A program made the translations under genes and the position numbers. A DNA stretch of 64,000 nt from Methanoculleus horonobensis (lineage in GTDB: Archaea > Halobacteriota > Methanomicrobia > Methanomicrobiales > Methanoculleaceae): contig NZ_BCNY01000014.1 in NCBI RefSeq assembly GCF_001602375.1, forward strand, positions 456,194 to 520,193, given 5' to 3'. Below are positions 15,473 through 24,015 of the stretch, one piece after another. The first letter of the stretch is position 1; every line of letters starts with the position of its first letter. Below the pieces are notes generated by a model that saw only the letters and a program-made list of their open reading frames with translations, was not told the DNA's origin and made no database searches.

Positions 15473-18107
15473 GCGCGAACCGGCAGTAAAGAAAGTCCTC
15501 TACTGGTGCGACCAGTGCAACGTCCCCCTTATCGGGCGCACCTGCGCCTGCGGAGCGAGAGTCAGGGAGATACCGCTCCTGCAGCCGCACGATCTCCGGC
15601 CCGCCCTCGCGGCGGATATGGCCCTCATCCGGGGTCTTCTGACCGAACGGTTCGGCAACGTCCCGTTGCCCCGCGTCGTGCTCCTGAACAAGACCGGCGG
15701 CGTCGACCGGGCGGATCTCGTGATCGCCCACGGCGACCGGCTCGGCTGGCTCACGTTCGACCCGATCGCGCGGAAGTTCAGCCTCGATATCGCTCCCGAA
15801 GCGCTCCCGCACATCCTGCCGCACGTGACGCGCGGCATCATCGACCTGGAGGCCGAGCCCGCGGTGAGCGCCCATAAGGGCCGCATCGGCGGGAAACAGT
15901 TCCCGCTCGCGGCTCCCGTGCCGGACGGGACGGTCATCGTCTCCTACAAGAGCCGGTTCGGCACGGGCGTCGTCAGGGACGGGCAGGTTCGGGTGAAGGA
16001 ACTCGTCTCCGTCGAGCCTCGCAGCCGGCCCGACCCGGGCTGGGATACGGTGATCGAGAAGAACCGTTACCACTTGAAGAACCTCGAACGGAACGCCGTC
16101 CGGACGATCAAAAAGCACATGAACGACCGGCCGTGCGTGAACGTCTCGTTCTCCGGCGGCAAGGACAGCACCGCCGTCCTCCATCTTGCGCGGAGGGCAG
16201 GTGTGGAGAATGCGTTCTTCATCGATACCGGGCTCGAACTCCCGGAGACGGTGGAGTTCGCGGCGTCGCAGGGCGTCGAGATCATCAGAAAAGGCGGCGA
16301 CTTCTTCCAGGCGGTCGAGAAGGCGGGGCCGCCGGGGAAGGATCATCGCTGGTGCTGCAAACTCCTGAAACTCCAGCCGCTGAAGATCTATCTCGCCGGG
16401 CTCGGCCCCTGCGTCACCATCCAGGGAAACCGGTGGTATGAGTCCTGGAACCGTGCCGATCTCGATGAGACGAGCCAGAACCCGGCAAACCCCCTGCAGT
16501 TGAACGTCTCGCCGATCCGGAACTGGCGGGCGCTCGAGGTCTTCCTCTACCTCTGGTGGCGCGAGGTTCCGATGAACCCGCTCTACGAGATGGGGCTCGA
16601 GCGGGTGGGCTGCTACCTCTGCCCGGCGGTGCTCGAGAGCGAGTACGAAGGGCTCCGGGAGATGCACCCGGAACTGACGGATCCCTGGGACGAATTCCTT
16701 ATCCGTTGGGCGGAGAAGAACGGGTTGCCTGACGCCTACCACCGGTGGGGGCTCTGGCGGTGGCGGGCGCTGCCCCCGAAGATGCGCGAGGTCTGCAGGG
16801 ATCGGGGGATCGCCGTCAACGACGACTTCACCCTCCGGGAAGCCCCGGTCCGGAAGGTGGAGAAGGTGACGACCATGAAGAGTACGGGTATCCGCGAGCC
16901 GGTACCGCCGGCAGAGAACGAGTCCGTCCCGGACATGATCCGCAAGGACTTCCCGATCCTCGGCGACATCGTTTATCTCGACAACGCGGCGACGACCTTC
17001 TCGCCGGAGCCGGTGGTGGAGGCGCTCGTCGAGTTCGAGCACCGATACCGGGCGAACGTCGGCCGGGGCGTCCACCGGCTGACCCGGATCGCGACGCAGC
17101 GCTACTGGCACGCCCACGAGAAGGTGGCCCGGTTCATCGGCGGCGAAGCCGGGGTGACGGTCTTTACGAAGAACGCCACCGATGCGATCAACATGGTCGC
17201 GCAGGGGCTCTCCTGGAAGCCGGGCGACCGCGTGGCGACCACCATCCTCGAGCACCACTCGAACCTCCTCCCCTGGCGGGCGCTTGCAAAACAGGGGGTC
17301 GCGCTCGACGTGATCGGGATCGACGCCGATTACTCGCTCGACCTTGCCGCGCTCGAGAAGACCCTGGCCGCTGGCGGCGTCCGGCTCGTCGCCGTCACCC
17401 ACGCCTCGAACGTCCTCGGCGTGACGACGCCGGTTCGCGAGATCGCGGCGCTCTGCCGGGAGCACGGCGCCCTCCTCCTGGTGGACGGGGCGCAGTCGCT
17501 GCCGCACATGCCGGTGAACGTCGCGGACCTCGGCTGCGACATCCTCTGCTTTGCGGGGCACAAGATGTTCGGCCCGACCGGCACCGGCGTCCTCTGGATG
17601 CGGGATCTCCTCATCGAGCCTGCGATGCTCGGCGGCGGCATGGTCGCGAGCGTGAGTGCCGAAGGCTACGTCCCGGCGGAGGGCTACCAGCGCTACGAGG
17701 CCGGGACGCCGAACGTCGGGGGCGGGATCGCGCTCGGCGCCGCCGTGGACTACCTCTCGGGGATCGGGATGGAGAAGATCCACCGGCACGAGGAGCGCCT
17801 GACCGCCCGGTTGATCGAGGGGCTCTCGGGGATCGACGGGGTCACGGTCTATGCCGGCCGGAAGCCCGGCGCCCGGATCGGGGTCGTCTCGTTCACCATC
17901 GACGGCGTCCACCCGCAGGAGGCTGCGCAGATGCTCGATGAGGATGCGGATATCCTGGTGCGCTCGGGGCACCACTGCTGCCAGCCGCTGATGGAGCACC
18001 TGAACCTCCCGGAGGGGACGGTGCGGGCGAGCATGGCGGCCTTCACGACGGAGCAGGAGATCGATCTCCTGATTGCGGCCGTCGACGAGATCAGCCGGGG
18101 ACGGTGA
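15468..18107 (+). CDS. Fusion: PAPS-reductase-like PP-loop enzyme + SufS-type cysteine desulfurase
   Basis: The protein has 879 residues. Order: zinc ribbon (C14-x2-C17, C26-x-C28); a PUA-like region (about 60-190, ending VIVSYKSRFGTGVV); a PP-loop ATPase with SGGKDS at about 228-233; paired cysteines C296-C297 and C382-x2-C385, the CC...CxxC layout that holds [4Fe-4S] in APS reductases; then, from about 490, a class V aminotransferase. The latter has the PLP lysine in FAGHKMFGPTG and the sulfur-carrying Cys837 in GHHCCQPLM, as in SufS. One chain could thus release sulfur from cysteine and pass it to an adenylated acceptor, for instance in RNA thiolation. That role is inference. The GTG start gives the intact zinc ribbon. 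Confidence 0.88.
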   Translation: MKREPAVKKVLYWCDQCNVPLIGRTCACGARVREIPLLQPHDLRPALAADMALIRGLLTERFGNVPLPRVVLLNKTGGVDRADLVIAHGDRLGWLTFDPIARKFSLDIAPEALPHILPHVTRGIIDLEAEPAVSAHKGRIGGKQFPLAAPVPDGTVIVSYKSRFGTGVVRDGQVRVKELVSVEPRSRPDPGWDTVIEKNRYHLKNLERNAVRTIKKHMNDRPCVNVSFSGGKDSTAVLHLARRAGVENAFFIDTGLELPETVEFAASQGVEIIRKGGDFFQAVEKAGPPGKDHRWCCKLLKLQPLKIYLAGLGPCVTIQGNRWYESWNRADLDETSQNPANPLQLNVSPIRNWRALEVFLYLWWREVPMNPLYEMGLERVGCYLCPAVLESEYEGLREMHPELTDPWDEFLIRWAEKNGLPDAYHRWGLWRWRALPPKMREVCRDRGIAVNDDFTLREAPVRKVEKVTTMKSTGIREPVPPAENESVPDMIRKDFPILGDIVYLDNAATTFSPEPVVEALVEFEHRYRANVGRGVHRLTRIATQRYWHAHEKVARFIGGEAGVTVFTKNATDAINMVAQGLSWKPGDRVATTILEHHSNLLPWRALAKQGVALDVIGIDADYSLDLAALEKTLAAGGVRLVAVTHASNVLGVTTPVREIAALCREHGALLLVDGAQSLPHMPVNVADLGCDILCFAGHKMFGPTGTGVLWMRDLLIEPAMLGGGMVASVSAEGYVPAEGYQRYEAGTPNVGGGIALGAAVDYLSGIGMEKIHRHEERLTARLIEGLSGIDGVTVYAGRKPGARIGVVSFTIDGVHPQEAAQMLDEDADILVRSGHHCCQPLMEHLNLPEGTVRASMAAFTTEQEIDLLIAAVDEISRGR

Positions 18108-18195
18108 GGGGTTTTCTCAATCCTCTGGCCCGTCCGGATCTCGGCGTCTATTTTTGAGTCTTCATATCTCCGGTTGTTGCCGCTCGCATTGCGAT

Positions 18196-18660
18196 GAGAA
18201 TCCGGAGAAGAACGGTATACGGTTTTTCCACCGGCTATCGCCATGACTGCCCCCGCCCCTTGGGTGGGGTGTGGGATACAGGTGTCCTTGTCCGGTAGAG
18301 ACAGGGGAGGGGGAACGAGTTCCCCCTCCCCCAATGGCGATACTCCCACGGTCCACAGCACGGGGGAGAACCCGGAGAAGAACGGTATACGGTTTTTCCA
18401 CCGGCTTCGCACCTTCGGTGCTCTAGCTCCGGTTCTCGAAGACCTCCGGCCTTCTCGAACTCCTGTCCTAAGGACAGTCGTTCTCCGAACCATCGCCTAT
18501 CGCCACGCACTGCCCCCGCCCCCTGGGGCGAGGTGCGACGGGTCGTAGAGCCGGAGCATGAGCACCGAAGAACGATGTTCCATCAGGAACGGAGTTCGAG
18601 CACCGCAGGTGCGAAGGTGCGAATGAGGAGGCCGAAGGCCGGGCGGGGTGGGGGATGAAG
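18196..18660. repeat. Copy R3: composite of two intergenic elements with a 41-base direct duplication
   Basis: The gap 18108-18738 between the convergent fusion gene and fdhD holds no gene. A 41-base sequence (18196-18236, GGAGAAGAACGGTATACGGT inside it) recurs at 18366-18406 with one mismatch. Between the copies lies an element in reverse orientation (CTATCGCCATGACTGCCCCC to CCAATGGCGATACTCCCACG) with the G-run/C-run hairpin GGGGAGGGGGAACGAG/CCCCCTCCCC. A second element follows from 18407 to 18660, with TATCGCCACGCACTGCCCCC near 18502 and hairpins such as GCACC-TTC-GGTGC and GGCC-GAA-GGCC. The direct duplication suggests insertion or slipped duplication. Confidence 0.72.
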
Positions 18661-18738
18661 GGGAGGAGTGCAACGGCCAGGGCTTGATAAGCCATCAGGC
18701 CCCGGGTAAAAACGTGAGCACCGGAGTTGCGAGCCCCC

Positions 18739-19470
18739 TCACCCCTCCATCCCAGTTATCCTCTCCGGGTGGGTATACACCGCCATCTCCGGCGTGCCCG
18801 CGAACCCGACGATACAGAGCCCGGTCTCCTCTGCAACCTCCACGGCAAGCGCGGTCGGGGCGCCGGTGGAGACGAGCACCGGGATGCCGGCGATCAGGCA
18901 CTTCCTGACCGTCTCGGAGGTGGCCGTCCCGGTGCAGACCGCTGCCGTCCGCGAGAAGTCGAGGGATTCCCGCAGCCCCCGGCCGATCGCCCGATCGAGA
19001 GCGTTGTGCCGGTCGAGGTCTTCTCCCCGGGCGACGATCCGGCTTCCCCTGGCAAGAGCGACCGCGTCGAGCGGTTCGTGGGCGGTGAGGGCGGCGACGG
19101 CGGCCTCGATCTCGGGCACGGCAACCACGAGATCGGACTCGATCGCGGGCAGTTTCTGGGTGTCTATGTAGGAGACGGCTCCCCCGCACCCGGAGAGGAT
19201 GGTCTTTTTTACGCTGACCCGCCTGAAGACGTTCTTCGTGATGACGCTGATCCGGTTCTCTTCGATCCTGACCGACTCGATCTCGTCAGCGCTCCCGATG
19301 ATCTCTTCTGTATAGAGGTAGCCGGTGATGAAGTCTAGAAACCCGCCGGGGCTCAAGATGACGGTCGTCAGGTGCCGGCCGTTGACGAAGATCGCCGCCG
19401 GCGTCTCTTCGGCGGCATCACGGGCGGCGCTTCCGCCGCTGATTGGGATACAGGGGATCTTCCTGGACAT
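18739..19470 (-). CDS. fdhD: Formate dehydrogenase accessory sulfurtransferase FdhD
   Basis: The 243-residue FdhD-family protein passes sulfur to the molybdenum/tungsten cofactor of formate dehydrogenase. Family landmarks are EETPAAIFVNGRHLTTVILS near the start, ILSGCGGAVSY at the site that holds the CxxC loop in E. coli (only one Cys here), and the C-terminal half with FSRTAAVCTGTATSETV and STGAPTALAVEVAEETG. The ATG at 19468-19470 begins the conserved part. It lies about 0.9 kb from fdhAB on the same strand, with a VOC protein between, so it is probably co-regulated with formate metabolism. Confidence 0.9.
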   Translation of the reverse strand: MSRKIPCIPISGGSAARDAAEETPAAIFVNGRHLTTVILSPGGFLDFITGYLYTEEIIGSADEIESVRIEENRISVITKNVFRRVSVKKTILSGCGGAVSYIDTQKLPAIESDLVVAVPEIEAAVAALTAHEPLDAVALARGSRIVARGEDLDRHNALDRAIGRGLRESLDFSRTAAVCTGTATSETVRKCLIAGIPVLVSTGAPTALAVEVAEETGLCIVGFAGTPEMAVYTHPERITGMEG

Positions 19471-19519
19471 GGCGCTCACTTCAGTCTTCTTGTACGTGAG
19501 ATAACTATACCGTGCCGGA

Positions 19520-19984
19520 TCACGCGCACTGCCGGACGAACTCCTCGGGCATCGAGGTGCGCCGTGCGGTCTCTTCAACCGAGAGCCCGCTCTCAAGGAA
19601 CCTCGTTACCACGCTCTCTATCGGTTCGCCGACCTCGATAATGTGCATGTCGGGGTCGTAGAACCTGACGGCCCGCTGTCCCCAGGGCTGCTCGATCGGT
19701 TCGTGGACGTATTTCACGGCCTCCATCCCTTTGAGCCGCTCGAGGAAGCCGTCCAGATCGTCCTCCTCGAAGTAGAGTTCGGCGTTGTTCGACCGCGGGA
19801 CGATATCGCTCTCGGCGACGCCGATGAGGTTTGAAAAGTGCGATCTCTGGTGTATCGCGAACCCCCCCTCGAACACCACGTTCTCGCCGAGATCGTGGAG
19901 AACCCTCTGACCCAGCACCTCTTCGTAGAACGCCCGGGAGGACTCTACGTCACGGACGACAATAAGCGGGCATACGAACTTCAT
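19520..19984 (-). CDS. VOC-family (glyoxalase-like) protein
   Basis: The 154-residue protein shows a betaalphabetabetabeta vicinal-oxygen-chelate fold. FVCPLIVVRDVESSRAFYEE is the first module, and VRFYDPDMHIIEVGE is the C-terminal strand with the usual metal Glu. A C-terminal extension (about 125-154, FLESGLSVEETARRTSMPEE) looks like a short helical element seen in some VOC proteins. Substrate unknown. It lies between fdhD and fdhB on the same strand, 49 bases before the fdhD start. Confidence 0.82.
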   Translation of the reverse strand: MKFVCPLIVVRDVESSRAFYEEVLGQRVLHDLGENVVFEGGFAIHQRSHFSNLIGVAESDIVPRSNNAELYFEEDDLDGFLERLKGMEAVKYVHEPIEQPWGQRAVRFYDPDMHIIEVGEPIESVVTRFLESGLSVEETARRTSMPEEFVRQCA

Positions 19985-20279
19985 ATCGATATCTCATACG
20001 GTATTGCTGCAGTTCAGCCTTCCGATTTCCGCCTTTTTTTGTTGTGCGAACGAGATCCGTCGGGATTCCCTGAAGGATCGTAAAAAAAGGTTTTCCATGG
20101 GTTTCCGGCGGCGTGAAGCGATGACAGGGGAATCCTCCCCGCCGCCGGGTATTGCCAGACACGTCTCTTTGCGCCCCGGCACGGGCGCGTTGAGGTTTTT
20201 TATGGAACTCAAGATGTTGTCGATCACGCGCCCGGCCGAACGGTCGGGCAGAGGCAGGGGGCCGGGGTGTTACCCCGTC

Positions 20280-20400
20280 ACCGCCTGCCGCCCATCGCGC
20301 CCTTCGGCCGGTCGCTCGCTCTTCTCGAACTCCGCCTGCCCTCGCACCTGATGGTGCTCATGCTCCGGACGTTCCGTCCGTCGCACTCTTTCGGGGCACG
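20280..20400. repeat. Copy R4: fragment of the hairpin-array element
   Basis: The gap 19985-20406 has no gene. Its half next to the fdhB stop carries small hairpins and spacers of the repeat family: CGGAC-GTTCC-GTCCG, GCACC-TGAT-GGTGC, the spacer TCATGCTCC and the spacer TCGAACTCC. The G-run core and the GATATCGCC ends are missing, so this is a partial copy. The rest (19985-20279) shows T-runs and no clear signal. Confidence 0.55.
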
Positions 20401-20406
20401 CGTCGG

Positions 20407-21645
20407 TTATTTGAACACGTTGAAGATCTGGTCGCTGCCGGTTGCGGAGAGCCGCTCCCGTTCCGCCTTCTCCTCGACGAGCGCAAGCACCGGGAGCTCC
20501 ATGTCCACACCCGGGGTGTGGCCGAACATCTTCTCCATGTCCGCCTGCAGGGCGTGCATGTAGAGCGAGTTCGCGATCTCCATCGGGCAGTTCTCCTCGC
20601 ACTGGCCGCAGTTGACACAGGAGTCCGCCACGTGAGCGAACCGGATCAGGTGGAACATGAACGGCACGGGGAGCACGCCCGGCGGCACCAGGTAGTCTTT
20701 CTTCGTGCTGCACTCTTCGCAGTAGCAGATCGGGCAGTTCTCGATGCAGGCGTAGCACTTGATGCACCGGGACGTGTCCTCCATCATCTTCTGGAGGCGC
20801 TCCTTGCCCTCGCCGAGCCCCTCGAAGTATTTCGCCCGCCACTTGTCGCCGAGCTTCAGCATCGCGTTCTCGACCTTGCCGCGGATCTCGATCCCCTTCG
20901 GGTTCGCGGGCTCCGTGGCGATCGCCCCGGCCTTCGCGGCCCTGCTCAGGAGATCAGCACCCTTCTCGGAGCAGACCTCGACGAAGGTGGCCTTACCTGC
21001 CTTGTCGCCGATGACGCCCCAGTTGCCGCAGGCGAGATCCGCCTGGCGCGGGACTTTCATCTTGCAGCGGCGGCAGTTCGACCGGCGGCCGAAGCCTTCT
21101 TCCTCGAGTTCGTCCATCGAGATGCCCTTGTGCTGGCCGTCCTTCGTGACGATGATGAACTGGCCCTTGTCAATCTCCTCCTTGACGACGTCGTTCGGGT
21201 CGATGCCGAACTTCTCGGCGATCATCTTCCGGGCCGAGACCGGGCTGACGGACCCGCCGCAGTTGACGCCGATCATGAGAAGGTTGTCCAGGTTGACCTG
21301 GTTGCGCTTCGCGAGCTCGTAGAGGCCCATCGCGTCGCAGCCCTTCACCGTCACGGCAAGGCGCATATCCTCGGCCCCGCCCAGGTACTTCTTGACCAGC
21401 TTCGAGAGCAGAAGCGTTCCGCAGTGGAGCGAGCCTGCCGTCTGCCCGATCTCCGCCGGGTCGGTGATGATCGTCGGGACCGCATCGTAGAGGTCCACGC
21501 CCTTCTTCACCGCGAGGACTGCGTCGACGATCTTGTTCTCCAGGGCATACTTGAGCAGTCCGGTCACCGCACCGCCGCACTCCGCGACGCTGGCGATATC
21601 GGGGCTCGTCGTCCAGGCGTATACCATATCTCCCTTTGCTGCCAT
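20407..21645 (-). CDS. fdhB: F420-dependent formate dehydrogenase, beta subunit
   Basis: The 412-residue protein passes electrons from the catalytic subunit to coenzyme F420. The N-terminal half matches the FrhB/FdhB F420-binding family (SVAECGGAVTGLLKYALENK, SLHCGTLLLSK). The C-terminal half has two ferredoxin-like clusters, starting CIKCYACIENCPICYCEEC (about 287-305) and CVNCGQCEENCPM (about 340-352). Its ATG follows the fdhA stop directly (TAAATG), so the pair is translationally coupled. Confidence 0.95.
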   Translation of the reverse strand: MAAKGDMVYAWTTSPDIASVAECGGAVTGLLKYALENKIVDAVLAVKKGVDLYDAVPTIITDPAEIGQTAGSLHCGTLLLSKLVKKYLGGAEDMRLAVTVKGCDAMGLYELAKRNQVNLDNLLMIGVNCGGSVSPVSARKMIAEKFGIDPNDVVKEEIDKGQFIIVTKDGQHKGISMDELEEEGFGRRSNCRRCKMKVPRQADLACGNWGVIGDKAGKATFVEVCSEKGADLLSRAAKAGAIATEPANPKGIEIRGKVENAMLKLGDKWRAKYFEGLGEGKERLQKMMEDTSRCIKCYACIENCPICYCEECSTKKDYLVPPGVLPVPFMFHLIRFAHVADSCVNCGQCEENCPMEIANSLYMHALQADMEKMFGHTPGVDMELPVLALVEEKAERERLSATGSDQIFNVFK

Positions 21646-23712
21646 TTACTGCACCCCCGTGATCTTCTCGACCTTCACAGCACTGTGCTTCAACTCCGGC
21701 ATCTTGGAGAGCGGGTCGAGCGCGGTGTTCGTCAGCATGTTCGCCGCCGCGTCCGCAAAGTGCATCGCCATCATCAGCACGCCCGGTGCGACCTCGTCGG
21801 TCACCCTCGCGGTGGTCTCGACCTCGCCGCGCCTGCTGGTGAGTTTGATCATCTCGCCGTTCTGGATCTTCAGGCGCGCTGCATCCTCGTTGTTGATCTG
21901 CACGTAGCCGTTGGGCACCTCGTGGTGGAGGAGCTCCGCCCGGCCGGTCTGGGTCCGGGTGTGGTAGTGGAAGAGCAGACGTCCGGTCATCAGGGTGAAC
22001 GGATACTCGGCGTCGGCGACCTCCGCGGGCGGCCGGTGCTCGATGCCGAAGAAGTGCCCGAGGCCGTCGGCCGACGAGAACTTCTCGCGGTGGAGGATCG
22101 GCGTTCCGGGGTGCTCCTCGGTGGGGCAGGGCCAGTGCACGGACTCCGGCTTCTCCATCCTTGCGTAGGAGGCGCCGGCCATCGACGGGGTGACCCGCCG
22201 CATGTCGTCCCAGATATCTTCCGCGGAGTTGAAGTCGAATCCCTGGAGCCCGAGTTTGTGAGCGAGATCGACGAAGATCTCCCAGTCGGCCTTCGCCTCG
22301 CCCGGGGGCTCCACGGCCTTCCTTACACGGTTGATGCGCCGCTCGCCGCTGGTGAACGTCCCGTCCTTCTCGGCGAAGGATGCGCCGGGCAGGATGACGT
22401 CGGCGTACTTCGCCGTCTCGGTCATGAAGATGTCCTGCACGACCAGGAAGTCGAGTTTCTCAAGCGACCGCATGACGTGGTTCGAGTCGGGGTAGGAGAC
22501 GACCGGGTTCAACGCGAAGATATACATCGCTCTTATCGGGTCGCCGCACTGGGTGATCTGCTCGGTCAGCGTCACGCCGTACTCGCTTGCAAGCCCGGTG
22601 ACGCCCCAGAGTTCCTCCATGCGCTTCCTGGTGGCGTCGTCCTCGCACTTCTGGTAGCCGGAGAAGACGTTCGGGTATGCACCCATGTCGCAGGCGCCCT
22701 GGACGTTGTTCTGGCCGCGGAGCGGGTTGACACCGGTTCCGGGTCTGCCCACGTTGCCGGTCAGCATCGAGAGGTTTCCGAGCGACCGGACGTTGTCCGT
22801 GCCGGTCGAGAGCTCCGTGATGCCGAGGCAGTAGATGATCACCGCGTTCTTCGCGCCGGCGTAAATCCGGGCGATCTCCTTGACCCGCTCGGTCGGCACG
22901 CCGGTGATCGACTCGACGTCCGCGTAGTTCTCCACGGTCTTCTTCAGGTCCTCGAATCCCGTCGTCCTCTTCTCGATGAACTCCTTGTCGTGGAGGTTCT
23001 CCTGGATGATCCAGTACATGATCGAGTTGATCAGGGCGATGTTCGTCGAGGGGTTGTAGCGGACCCACTCATCGGCCAGGCGCGCCGTGGGTGTGTAGCG
23101 CGGGTCGCAGACGATGATCTTCTTGCCCGCCTTCTTGGCCTGGACGAGCCTGCGGCCAGCAAGCGGGTGCGCCTCGATCGTGTTCGCACCGATCATGAAG
23201 ATGACGTCGGCATTCAGGACGTCCTCGAAGGGGTTCGTCGCGGCCCCGGAGCCGAACGAGAGCGAGAGCCCCGCGACGGACGGCCCGTGGCAGATACGCG
23301 CGCAGTTGTCGATGTTGTTGGTCTTGAAGGCCACCCGCGCGAGTTTCTGCATGATGTAGCACTCTTCGTTCGGAGTACGGCACGAGACCTGGAATCCAAG
23401 GGATTTCGGCCCGTACTTCTCGCTGGTCTCCTTGAACTTCGAGGCGATGAGATCGTAAGCCTCGTCCCAGGATGCCTCGACGAACTCACCGTTCTTCTTG
23501 ATGAGGGGTTTCGTCAGACGGTCGGGGCTCTGCACGAACTCCCAGCAGGTGGTTCCCTTGGGGCAGAGTTTGCCCTCATTGATCGGACTTCTCTTCAGGG
23601 GCTCGACCCCCACGAGCTTACCTTCATTCACCACAAGATTGAGCCCGCACCCTACGCCGCAGTACGGGCAGGTTGTGGGAACGTAACGTAATTTGCCATT
23701 AGTGTCAGCCAT
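21646..23712 (-). CDS. fdhA: F420-dependent formate dehydrogenase, catalytic alpha subunit (Cys form)
   Basis: The 688-residue molybdopterin oxidoreductase oxidises formate to CO2. The N-terminal [4Fe-4S] motif CPYCGVGCGLNL with the later CPKG is present. The metal ligand is Cys141 in CARICHGPSVAGL, where the Sec enzymes have U; the codon at 23290-23292 is TGC, so no selenocysteine is needed. The pterin-binding parts IGANTIEAHPLAGRRL and NVQGACDMGAYP are clear. The start is the ATG at 23710-23712. Formate-derived reduced F420 feeds methanogenesis; the companion genes fdhB, fdhD and MoeA lie nearby. Confidence 0.96.
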   Translation of the reverse strand: MADTNGKLRYVPTTCPYCGVGCGLNLVVNEGKLVGVEPLKRSPINEGKLCPKGTTCWEFVQSPDRLTKPLIKKNGEFVEASWDEAYDLIASKFKETSEKYGPKSLGFQVSCRTPNEECYIMQKLARVAFKTNNIDNCARICHGPSVAGLSLSFGSGAATNPFEDVLNADVIFMIGANTIEAHPLAGRRLVQAKKAGKKIIVCDPRYTPTARLADEWVRYNPSTNIALINSIMYWIIQENLHDKEFIEKRTTGFEDLKKTVENYADVESITGVPTERVKEIARIYAGAKNAVIIYCLGITELSTGTDNVRSLGNLSMLTGNVGRPGTGVNPLRGQNNVQGACDMGAYPNVFSGYQKCEDDATRKRMEELWGVTGLASEYGVTLTEQITQCGDPIRAMYIFALNPVVSYPDSNHVMRSLEKLDFLVVQDIFMTETAKYADVILPGASFAEKDGTFTSGERRINRVRKAVEPPGEAKADWEIFVDLAHKLGLQGFDFNSAEDIWDDMRRVTPSMAGASYARMEKPESVHWPCPTEEHPGTPILHREKFSSADGLGHFFGIEHRPPAEVADAEYPFTLMTGRLLFHYHTRTQTGRAELLHHEVPNGYVQINNEDAARLKIQNGEMIKLTSRRGEVETTARVTDEVAPGVLMMAMHFADAAANMLTNTALDPLSKMPELKHSAVKVEKITGVQ

Positions 23713-23755
23713 GTGAATTCTCCCGATAGTTGCATTCAACGTCGGTTTTGCCAGG

Positions 23756-23820
23756 CATGTCCGGGTAGAACGGACATGTTAATAGTGGCTTTACTCTACT
23801 AAGTAGTATATAAATTTAAA
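23756..23820 (-). promoter_or_regulatory. Promoter and leader of fdhAB with two dyads
   Basis: On the minus strand AAATTTATATAC (around 23807-23818) is a strong BRE/TATA element. Just downstream is the perfect 11-base palindrome CTACTTAGTAG (23797-23807 region), well placed for a repressor. Within the expected 70-base leader is the hairpin CATGTCCG/CGGACATG (23756-23763 and 23771-23778, loop of seven). The gap 23713-24015 otherwise contains the divergent promoter of the FmdE gene. Confidence 0.55.
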
Positions 23821-23963
23821 CTTACTCTTTTACCTTTTGCCATATATTCATGATATATAATTGATCTCACTCCAGCCCATTTTTCTGCACCCGGGATATC
23901 GGTCACGATATCCATGATTATGCGATTGGGTGACACTTCCTCGACGCTATGCCGCAACAACCC

Positions 23964-23990
23964 GTTAAATGTAAATTAAATCTCATTTAC
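23964..23990 (+). promoter_or_regulatory. Promoter-proximal dyad before the FmdE-like gene
   Basis: GTAAAT (23970-23975) and ATTTAC (23984-23989) are perfect inverted copies flanking an A/T-rich TATA-like AAATTAAAT, 26-46 bases before the TTG start at 24016. TAAATG/CATTTA overlaps the same dyad. It may be an operator over the TATA box. Confidence 0.4.
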
Positions 23991-24015
23991 CGATCCAAAA
24001 TGTTTACAATCAACC

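Noticed and set aside
18233..18655. Several open frames in the repeat regions (also at 12.3-12.8, 32.0-32.3, 36.5-36.9 and 38.4-38.9 kb)
   Set aside because: Their translations consist of Ser/Arg/His/Pro-rich text that recurs at each repeat in different frames. This is the result of GC-rich palindromic modules, not of shared proteins.
23290..23292. Possible selenocysteine at the metal-binding position of FdhA
   Set aside because: The codon is TGC (Cys), the frame is intact, and no SECIS-like element is needed.
20518..23691. A frame open for more than 1000 codons on the plus strand across the formate dehydrogenase genes
   Set aside because: It is antisense to fdhA and fdhB, both of which match known families throughout. 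High GC and strong codon bias commonly leave the opposite strand free of stops. The translation is Leu/Arg/Asp/Val-rich without any domain.
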